A stretch of DNA of 28,056 nucleotides from CAYSPU01 sp964432995 (GTDB lineage: Bacteria > Verrucomicrobiota > Verrucomicrobiia > Limisphaerales > JAHDYP01), in the NCBI GenBank assembly GCA_964432995.1, contig CAYSPU010000046.1:1-28056 (forward strand), read 5' to 3'. Both the position numbers and the translations under genes were made by a program. The notes beneath the pieces were generated by a model. That model saw only the letters and a program-made list of their open reading frames with translations. It made no database searches and was not told where the DNA came from. Positions 22,391 through 28,056 of the stretch are shown in pieces (the first letter of the stretch is position 1; each line of letters opens with the position of its first letter).

Positions 22391-24478
22391 ATGTATCTCG
22401 GTACGGACTACTACCCCGAACATTGGGTCTACCCCTATGCCGGCACCCCGGAGCAACCCGAAGCCCGCTGGGAACGCGACGCCGAACTGATGGTCGCCGC
22501 CGGCATCAGCGCCGTCCGCATGGGCGAGTTCTCCTGGGGCCTCTACGAACCGGAGGAGGGCCAATACGACTTCGGCTGGATGCAGCGGGCCATGGACGTC
22601 ATGGGCCGGGTGGGGATCAAGATCGTGCTCGGCACGCCCACCGCCGCGCCCCCTCTCTGGCTGGCGCGGAAACACCCCGAGATCCTGCCAGTGGACGACC
22701 ACGGCCTGTTGCGGCACCCAGGCACGCGCAAGGCCTACTGCACGAACAGCGATGTCTTCTGGGAATACTGCCGGAAGATCATCACCGCCCTGGCCCAGAA
22801 CCTCGGGAAACACCCCCAACTCATCGGCTGGCAGATCGACAACGGACTGGGCGGTCACCGGACCGTTTCCTCGTTCAACGAAGACACCCGCCGCGAATGG
22901 CACGCATGGCTCAAGGCCAAATACCAGACCATCGACCGCCTCAACGACCTCCTCGGTCTTCGTTTCTGGGCCCAAACCGTCACCGATTGGGATCAGGTCC
23001 CCATGCCCCTGATCGCGCCCACTGTCCATAACCCCGCCCTCGTCGTCGACTGGATGCGGTTCAGCAGCGACACCCTCGTCGCCTTCGTGCGGATGCAGGC
23101 CGACCTCTTGCGCCAGTTCACCCCGCAACTCCCGGTCACCAACAACCTCCGCGCCCTCAGCCGCAACTTCGATCACTTCGACGTCGCCCAGGTCCTCGAC
23201 TTCGTCGGCATGGACAGCGAGGCCACCATCAAGTCCCGCTCCTCGGAGAACGCCTGCGCGCTGGACATGATGCGGTCGCTGAAGAAGACCGACATCCGGA
23301 CGCCCGGGGGCGGCAACTGCGGTTTCTGGATCGTCGAGCAAAAGGCCGGCAACGTCGATTGGCAGGACGTCAACTCCCTGGTGCGCCCCGGCGTGGTCCG
23401 CCTCTTCACCTACCAGTCCATCTCGCGCGGAGCCACCGGCATCCTCTACTTCTTCTGGCGACAACCCCGCATCGGCTCCGAGAAATTCTACGGCGGCGTC
23501 CTCACCCACGAAGGCGTCGGCGAGAACCGCGTCTACAAGGAGATCTCCCAGGTCGGCGACGAGATGAAACTCCTCGCCCCGATCCTCGCCGACACCCGCG
23601 TCGTCGCCGAAACGTGCATCCTCATCAGCCACGAAAACGACTGGGCCCTCCAGCAGCATCCGCAACCCAACCGGTTCTTCAACCAGCGCGAACACATCCA
23701 GCTCTTCTACAACGCCCTGCACGACCGCAATATCGCCGTCGACTTCTGCCGTCCCACCGAGGATCTATCCCGATACAAACTCGTCATCGCCCCGTCCCTC
23801 CACCTGCTGGCCGGCGGTGAAGCCGATCTCCTCAAGCTCTATATCCAAAACGGCGGCACCCTCGTCGGCACCTTCAATACCGGGCTCGTCGACGAACACC
23901 ACATCTCCCCGGACACCGGCTATCCCCACGATCTCACCGATGTCTTCGGCATGGACGTGATCGAGTTCGACCCGCTGCCGCCGGGCGAGGAGAACCTCCT
24001 GACGTTCAAGGGGGCCTTCCCGACCAGCCATTTGCATCCGGCCCGCCTCTGGTGCGACCTCATCGAACCGCGCGAGTGCCAGATCCTGGCCACTTACGCC
24101 AAGGATTTCTATGCCGGACGCCCGGCCATGATCATGAACACCTACGGGCTCGGTAAGGCCGTCTACATCGGCACCATGAGCCACCAGCACTTCTACTACG
24201 ACCTCATCGTCTGGCTCCGCCAACTCTGCAACATCTTCCCGCTCCTCAAGGTCCCCGACACCGTCGAAGTCAGCCTTCGCCAGACCGCCGACGGCGCGCG
24301 CAAGGTCTATTTCCTCCTCAACCACCAGCCCACCCCCGTCCGCATCCACTTCTACAAGCCCGCTCACGATTACCTCACCGGCAGCACCCTCCAGGGCAAC
24401 TACGACCTCCCGCCCCACGGCGTCCTCGTCATCGACGAACAGGCCGCGCGCAACCAGACCCCCGCCGCCGAGGCCTGA
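22391..24478 (+). CDS. Family 42 glycoside hydrolase (beta-galactosidase-like) lacking the usual acid/base Glu
   Basis: 695 residues, usual GH42 length, with MYLGTDYYPEHW at the N-terminus, GISAVRMGEFSW, LGTPTAAPPLWLARKHPEILPV, and the RLNDLLGLRFWAQTVTDWDQV segment. Domains in order: TIM barrel (about 1-390), trimerisation-type alpha/beta domain (about 400-610), C-terminal beta domain. The family acid/base residue sits in a D-N-E motif after GWQ; here GWQIDNGLGGH has Gly152 (codon GGA) in its place. The nucleophile motif (YFFWRQPRIGSEKF, Glu364) is retained. No signal peptide, so cytoplasmic. It probably acts on beta-galactosides if active; the Glu loss could mean inactivity, altered chemistry or a base-call error (GAA to GGA). 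It has no neighbouring sugar genes. Confidence 0.92.
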   Translation: MYLGTDYYPEHWVYPYAGTPEQPEARWERDAELMVAAGISAVRMGEFSWGLYEPEEGQYDFGWMQRAMDVMGRVGIKIVLGTPTAAPPLWLARKHPEILPVDDHGLLRHPGTRKAYCTNSDVFWEYCRKIITALAQNLGKHPQLIGWQIDNGLGGHRTVSSFNEDTRREWHAWLKAKYQTIDRLNDLLGLRFWAQTVTDWDQVPMPLIAPTVHNPALVVDWMRFSSDTLVAFVRMQADLLRQFTPQLPVTNNLRALSRNFDHFDVAQVLDFVGMDSEATIKSRSSENACALDMMRSLKKTDIRTPGGGNCGFWIVEQKAGNVDWQDVNSLVRPGVVRLFTYQSISRGATGILYFFWRQPRIGSEKFYGGVLTHEGVGENRVYKEISQVGDEMKLLAPILADTRVVAETCILISHENDWALQQHPQPNRFFNQREHIQLFYNALHDRNIAVDFCRPTEDLSRYKLVIAPSLHLLAGGEADLLKLYIQNGGTLVGTFNTGLVDEHHISPDTGYPHDLTDVFGMDVIEFDPLPPGEENLLTFKGAFPTSHLHPARLWCDLIEPRECQILATYAKDFYAGRPAMIMNTYGLGKAVYIGTMSHQHFYYDLIVWLRQLCNIFPLLKVPDTVEVSLRQTADGARKVYFLLNHQPTPVRIHFYKPAHDYLTGSTLQGNYDLPPHGVLVIDEQAARNQTPAAEA

Positions 24479-24499
24479 GCCCCGCCGTTCCCCGCAGCG

Positions 24500-24786
24500 C
24501 GAACCGCGCTTGCGAAACTGGTCTACGATCCGGCGCCGGGCGATTCGCAGCAGCCAGCCCCTGAACGACCCCAACGCCGGATCGGAACGAAACGCCGGCA
24601 TCTTCCTGGCCACGGCGATCACGGTTTCCTGGGCGGCCTCTTGGGCTTCGGCCTCGCACAACCCGCCCGCAGGGCCCCCTCGTAAAGCACCCGCCAATAG
24701 GTGTGGAAGAACTCCCACCAACTCTCGTCTTCGGCCCAGTCGCGCAACCGGTTCAACAGCCTCTCGCGGGTCGGGATCAGGCTCAT
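24500..24786 (-). pseudogene. Truncated, frameshifted ECF sigma factor gene
   Basis: From ATG 24786 the frame reads TRERLLNRLRDWAEDESWWEFFHTYWRVLYEGAL, then leaves frame near 24652; the next frame continues EAEAQEAAQETVIAVARKM, FRSDPALGSFRGWLLRIARR and IVDQFRKR, the sigma region 2 of a Verrucomicrobia-type ECF factor. Adding one base after GGTTGTGCG restores it. Homology ends at about 24500; region 4 (the -35 binding domain) is missing, and the frame runs on antisense to the galactosidase 3' end. It is therefore a broken remnant. Such sigma genes often sit beside Ser/Thr kinase genes, and a kinase remnant lies 1.5 kb away. Confidence 0.75.
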
Positions 24787-24994
24787 CGTCGGCCGGGCCA
24801 TCGCGCGCAGCATCGTAAAATCAGCGTGCATTCCCATCCAAAATCCGGAGGCAACGAGGCGGTCCTCTCAGTCGGGTGAGACCGCGGTGGGATTTGCATC
24901 GCTTCGCGCGGATGTCAATCTCGCACTTGGTCCTGCACGTGCTCGAAGGCTGACCCGAGTGACGATTGCGGCCGGGTACAGGGATAGAAACTGT

Positions 24995-25022
24995 CTTTAC
25001 CTATAGACGTCTATGTGTAAAG
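24995..25022. promoter_or_regulatory. 28-bp palindrome just upstream of the DUF4143 ATPase
   Basis: CTTTACCTATAGAC followed by GTCTATGTGTAAAG. The two 14-base arms match at 12 of 14 positions, and the central ATAGACGTCTAT is a perfect 12-bp palindrome. It is A+T-rich in contrast to its surroundings and ends 9 bases before the ATG of the ATPase at 25032. Such a symmetric site suggests an operator for a dimeric regulator or an autoregulatory site. No poly-T follows. Confidence 0.6.
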
Positions 25023-25031
25023 TGCGCCTGC

Positions 25032-26174
25032 ATGATCGATAGACCATTCTGGCGGAACAGGTTGTATGAGGCGTGGCAACACGCTTCCATCGCATGGCTC
25101 ACCGGTGTTCGTCGCGTGGGAAAGACCGTGCTCGCCCAGTCGCTACCGGACGCCGAGTTCGTGAACTGCGACCTCCCGAGCGTTGCGGAGCGGTTGCGCG
25201 ATCCGGAGAGTTTCTTCCGCGCGGCACGGACGCCAGTGGTGGTGCTTGACGAGGTGCATCAACTCCCCGATCCAAGCCGGTTGCTGAAGATCGCCGCGGA
25301 TTCATTTCCCCGACTGAAAGTGCTGGCCACGGGATCCTCGACGCTGGCGGCCACCCGGAAGTTCCGCGACAGTCTGACCGGCCGCAAACGCAGCGTCGAG
25401 CTGGTGCCGGTGTTGGCGGAGGAGCTATCAGCCTTCGGGGTGGTGGACCTGCGAGAGAGGTTGCGCCGCGGGGGTCTGCCGCCAGCCCTGCTTTCGACAG
25501 GGTCAGATCCGGAATTCTACGCGGAGTGGCTGGATTCCTACTTTGCGCGCGACATCCAGGAGCTGTTTCGCGTGGGCCGGCGCGCGGAGTTTCTGCGGCT
25601 GGTCGAACTACTCTTGCGTCAAAGTGGCGGCTTGCTCGAGGTCACCTCTCTGGCAAAGCACGCTGGGGTAAGCCGGCCAACCATCGGCGCCTGGCTGGAT
25701 GCCCTGCAGACCACGCATGTCGCGCATGTCTTGCGGCCCTACGCCGAGGGGGGACGCCGCGAGATCCTTGCCCAGCCGAAAGTCTACGGATTCGACACGG
25801 GCTTCGTCTGCTTCGCGCGCGGGTGGGAGGAGCTGCGTCCGGAGGATTGCGGCCTGCTGTGGGAGCATCTGGTGCTGGACACCCTTCTCGCCATGCCAGT
25901 GCGCAGGCTGCATTTCTGGCGGGATAAACAGCAGCGTGAAGTGGACTTCGTGATTCCTCGCAAACGCGACGCGGTGGATGTGATTGAGTGCAAGTGGAAC
26001 CTCGATGCGCTCGACACTCGGGGGCTGGCCGCGTTCCGGGCGAGTTACCCGAATGGCCGGAACTACGTCGTGACGCCATCGGCGGTCGTGCCATTCCAGC
26101 GGACCATGGGGACTTCCACCTGGACAGTCACCCCGATCGGTCAGCTTCGCCAGGCCCTGGCCAAAACCAGGTGA
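25032..26174 (+). CDS. AAA-type ATPase with DUF4143 C-terminal domain
   Basis: About 380 residues. N-terminal ATPase: LTGVRRVGKTVLAQSL (Walker A GVRRVGKT), VVVLDEVHQLPDPSRLL (Walker B) and VLATGSSTLAATRKF (sensor 1). Middle part FARDIQELFRVGRRAEFLRLVELLL and a winged-helix-like SLAKHAGVSRPTIGAWLDAL. The C-terminal part has the DUF4143 pattern: VYGFDTGFVCFARGW, LLWEHLVLDTLL and FWRDKQQREVDFVI, then VIECKW, a PD-(D/E)xK-like nuclease fold trace. The cellular role is not established. ATG 25032 was chosen since homologues begin at this Arg/Trp-rich helix. It lies behind the palindrome; its last codons are duplicated downstream. The gene appears intact inside a decayed neighbourhood. Confidence 0.88.
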   Translation: MIDRPFWRNRLYEAWQHASIAWLTGVRRVGKTVLAQSLPDAEFVNCDLPSVAERLRDPESFFRAARTPVVVLDEVHQLPDPSRLLKIAADSFPRLKVLATGSSTLAATRKFRDSLTGRKRSVELVPVLAEELSAFGVVDLRERLRRGGLPPALLSTGSDPEFYAEWLDSYFARDIQELFRVGRRAEFLRLVELLLRQSGGLLEVTSLAKHAGVSRPTIGAWLDALQTTHVAHVLRPYAEGGRREILAQPKVYGFDTGFVCFARGWEELRPEDCGLLWEHLVLDTLLAMPVRRLHFWRDKQQREVDFVIPRKRDAVDVIECKWNLDALDTRGLAAFRASYPNGRNYVVTPSAVVPFQRTMGTSTWTVTPIGQLRQALAKTR

Positions 26175-26245
26175 CAGGTTCACAGGAGGTGACGATCGGT
26201 CAGCTTCGCCAGGCCCTGGCCAAAACCAGGTGACAGGTTCACAGG
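26134..26245 (+). repeat. Perfect 53-bp direct repeat at the ATPase 3' end
   Basis: Bases 26134-26186 are repeated exactly at 26193-26245, separated by six bases (AGGTGA). The first copy encodes the ATPase end IGQLRQALAKTR and its stop; the second copy repeats these codons and the following CAGGTTCACAGG without belonging to the gene. No mismatches, so the duplication is recent. It also covers the stop codon of the kinase remnant on the minus strand (26239-26241). Confidence 0.95.
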
Positions 26246-26908
26246 CTGAAGGCGTCAACCGGGCGATTGCGCTGCTGGGATAGGCCCTGGCCCATGCGGT
26301 CATCGACGCGGGCTCGAACCTGACCGAACTCATCAGCACCGGCATCCTCGGCCTGCCCCGCCCGCTGCACGGCGATGGCGACGGCGTCGCCGGTCTGCTC
26401 GTGTTCTTCGAGGCGCGCCAAATACTCGAGGGCCCTGGCGCGATCGCCGGAGGCCAGGTGCTGCAAGGCGCGCTGGCGCGATCCAGACGGCCGCTCAGGA
26501 AATACCGCGTGGCGTTGGTCCGGACGACCTCGGCCCGGACCTTGTCTTCGTCGAACCGGATCCAGGCGGACTTTCGCGGGCCGGTGCTCACGCCGGGAAT
26601 CAACGCCAGCCCGTCGATAAAGGCGTCCGTGATCCGGCCGCATAGCCACAAGGCTTGCTCGGTCTCCTCGACTCGCTCGGAGGCCGACGCCGCGTGCCGG
26701 AACGGCAACACGAAGATCGTAGGCGCGCCCACGGCGGCTGGGCCCTCGGGCGACACATACCCTTCGGTGCCCACGTAGGAGAAGGCCGTGTCGGCGTCGG
26801 TCACCAAACCAATGTCCGCCAGCTTCGGCGCGCCCCCGATGAAGATGATGTTCGAGGTTTTGACATCCCGATGCACCAGCCCGTTTCGATGCAGGTGGGC
26901 CAGCCCGT
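26239..26908 (-). pseudogene. Ser/Thr protein kinase remnant with internal deletion and frameshift
   Basis: The plus-side boundary is an abrupt start inside the catalytic loop: GLAHLHRNGLVHRDVKTSNII (HRDxKxxN), then GGAPKLADIGLVTD (the DFG equivalent is DIG) and FSYVGTEGYVSPEGP (activation loop/APE region). The kinase C-lobe is absent: the frame jumps straight to TIFVLPFRHA, then WLCGRITDAFIDGLALIPGV and RYFLSGRLDRA, resembling the TolB/FlgO-like region that follows the kinase domain in such proteins. Near 26480 the frame shifts again, to ALQHLASGDRARALEYLARLEEH, a TPR-like end. No intact start exists. Nonfunctional as kinase. Confidence 0.75.
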
Positions 26909-27091
26909 GTACTTCGTGTTGCCTTCGGCAATGTTCAGCGGAACCGAAGTCGAAACGCGGTCGAATTGGTCATGGACGGCCAGTTTCGAGGAGACCTGCT
27001 CGAGCATTCGATCTACCCAGGCGACGAATTGAATGCTCCGCTGGTAGGCGACAAGCTTCTCGTGGTCGAACTCGAATTGGGGTGTGTTCAT
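26909..27091 (-). pseudogene. 5' fragment of a four-helix-bundle (S23/IVS) protein gene
   Basis: From ATG 27091 the frame encodes about 60 residues, FDHEKLVAYQRSIQFVAWVD, then SKLAVHDQFDRVSTSVPLNIAEGN and TKY, the N-terminal half of the four helix bundle proteins related to the 23S rRNA intervening-sequence protein. Homology stops at about 26909, where the kinase remnant begins in another frame. The second half (about 60 residues) is missing. The junction lies inside a stretch open in both frames, so recombination joined two broken genes. These proteins have no well-established function. Confidence 0.75.
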
Positions 27092-27105
27092 GCGGGATCG
27101 GATCA

Positions 27106-27123
27106 GAGCAGGAGCAAGAGCAA
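27106..27123 (-). repeat. Short GAGCAR hexamer run upstream of the four-helix-bundle fragment
   Basis: GAGCAG-GAGCAA-GAGCAA on the plus strand (minus: TTGCTC-TTGCTC-CTGCTC), 15 bases before the fragment's ATG. Simple-sequence DNA; no coding or promoter element was recognised in 27092-27201. Confidence 0.5.
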
Positions 27124-27201
27124 TAACAGGGGAAGGAAGCGGAAGCCGCCGAGCAGCACCTGGTGTTGGAGTCAACAGGCACTGGAACCATCGCCAAAGA
27201 G

Positions 27202-28056
27202 TCACGGCGCGGTGGCCCCGAGGTAATCCTCCAGCCGGGTGACCCAACGCTCGCCATGGGTGAGGGATTCTGCGACGCGACACAGCAACACGTGTCGTGT
27301 CCCTCCCACCAGCCCGGACACCTTGCCCAATCGCTCCAGATCCTCGGGGGTCGGCCCCGACGTAAGCTTGATCTCGATCACCTCCCGTTCGCGGCCGTGG
27401 TCCAGGATCAGGTCCGCCTCGAACCCGTCATGGCTGCGGAAGAAAGAAGCGTCGAATTCCTCGCCCCGTGATCGACGCACGGCCAGGATTTGTTCGATGA
27501 CAAACCCTTCCCAACTGGCCCCGACCCAGGACTGCGCCAGCAGATCGTCATCCGGTTTCAACCGCAGCAGCGCGTGCAGCAGCCCCGAATCCCGCCAATA
27601 AACGCGCGGCGCCTTCACCAACCGCTTCCGCAAGTTCACTTCGAACGGCGGCAAGCGCCGGATCAGGAACGCCCCCTCCAAATGATCCAGGTAACCCGCC
27701 ACCGTGTGATACGACAAACCAAGGCTCTGCCCCAGCTTCGACAAGTTCAACGGCGATCCCTGCTCAGCCGCCAACATCCGGAACAGCCGCTGCGTCAGCA
27801 TCGGCTTGGCCGGCAGACCCCAGTTCGGCAGATCGCGCTCCGCCATCGCCCGCAAGTAACTCTCCTGCCACACCGGATACACGGGCTGGCCCAGCACCCC
27901 GCCGTCCGGAAACCCGCCCAACCGCCACAGCCGATCCATGTCCGTCACCTCACCCAAATGAAACGGCGTCAGGTCGAGCATCGCCAGGCGCCCCGCCAGT
28001 GACTCGCTGACCTGCCGCATCAAGCCTGGCGACACCGACCCCAACAGGATGAACCG
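27202..28056 (-). CDS. DUF4143 AAA-type ATPase, N-terminal part outside window
   Basis: The frame is open to the window edge, giving 284 residues of the C-terminal part. It begins with RFILLGSVSPGLMRQVSESL, the sensor-like segment of this family (FILTGSxSPxLLRxxSESLAGR). It continues through LAMLDLTPFHLGEV, ESYLRAMAERDLPNWGL, a winged-helix-like NLSKLGQSLGLSYHTVAGYLDHLEGAFLIRRLPPFE, then VYWRDSGLLHALL, SWEGFVIEQIL and ADLILDHGREREVIEIKLTSGP, a PD-(D/E)xK-like core. It is distinct in sequence from the first DUF4143 ATPase at 25032. The two face each other and bracket the decayed genes. The Walker motifs are beyond the edge. Confidence 0.88.
   Translation of the reverse strand, partial: RFILLGSVSPGLMRQVSESLAGRLAMLDLTPFHLGEVTDMDRLWRLGGFPDGGVLGQPVYPVWQESYLRAMAERDLPNWGLPAKPMLTQRLFRMLAAEQGSPLNLSKLGQSLGLSYHTVAGYLDHLEGAFLIRRLPPFEVNLRKRLVKAPRVYWRDSGLLHALLRLKPDDDLLAQSWVGASWEGFVIEQILAVRRSRGEEFDASFFRSHDGFEADLILDHGREREVIEIKLTSGPTPEDLERLGKVSGLVGGTRHVLLCRVAESLTHGERWVTRLEDYLGATAP

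Noticed and set aside
19997..23722. A 1241-codon open frame on the minus strand across cheD, HDOD, cheB and the galactosidase
   Set aside because: It is antisense to four well-supported genes, its translation is rich in Gly, Asp, Val and Glu in the manner of complementary high-GC codons, and it shows no family motif.
25608..26234. Minus-strand continuation of the kinase remnant frame through the ATPase
   Set aside because: It is antisense to the DUF4143 coding sequence and loses similarity to kinase or TPR sequence after about 26480.

Overview
The window is high-GC DNA with dense, short-spaced genes and few Shine-Dalgarno sites. It looks like a flagellated member of the Verrucomicrobiota. 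This is an inference from gene content. Pointers are the ASPIC/UnbV-type lipoprotein, an ECF sigma fragment with the 'DESWWEFFHTYW' signature, a Ser/Thr kinase fragment reading 'LADIGLVTD', a four-helix-bundle (S23/IVS) protein fragment, and DUF4143 ATPases. No rRNA, tRNA, CRISPR array, integrase or transposase was recognised.

Layout. (1) 2-3292 (+): a MacA/MacB-type efflux operon, namely a periplasmic adaptor cut by the window edge, an ABC ATPase, and a permease split by an apparent single-base frameshift. (2) 3293-4722: a gene-poor stretch between convergent genes. It holds an unrecognised frameshifted ORF, one copy of a dispersed hairpin repeat, and an exact array of eight 16-bp units ending in the phoH stop codon. 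(3) 4723-6839 (-): a PIN-PhoH ATPase and a glutathione S-transferase. (4) 7280-10624 (+): a 1114-residue TPR/FG-GAP lipoprotein.

(5) 10739-14500 (-): a tightly packed four-gene set, in transcription order a HEAT-repeat protein, a REC-PATAN-Roadblock response regulator, a small Roadblock-like protein and a histidine-kinase-like protein with a degenerate ATPase domain. I could not match this set to a named system. It is the best candidate here for an undescribed signalling module. (6) 14617-18213 (-): a glycosyltransferase with TPRs, flagellin, csrA and fliW, i.e. the FliW-CsrA-flagellin homeostasis circuit plus a probable flagellin-modifying enzyme. (7) 18733-22123 (+): cheR, cheD, an HDOD gene and cheB, preceded by a good sigma-28-type promoter. 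Regions 5-7 together form a motility/chemotaxis island. cheA, cheW, cheY and the basal body genes are not in the window.

(8) 22391-24478 (+): a GH42 beta-galactosidase-like protein whose expected acid/base Glu reads as Gly. (9) 24480-28056: a gene graveyard. It contains a truncated, frameshifted ECF sigma gene, an intact DUF4143 ATPase behind a 28-bp palindrome and with a 53-bp duplication at its 3' end, a deleted kinase fused to the 5' half of a four-helix-bundle gene, and a second DUF4143 ATPase running off the window. Several single-base frameshifts in otherwise well-conserved genes could be real decay or assembly errors. The sequence alone cannot decide.
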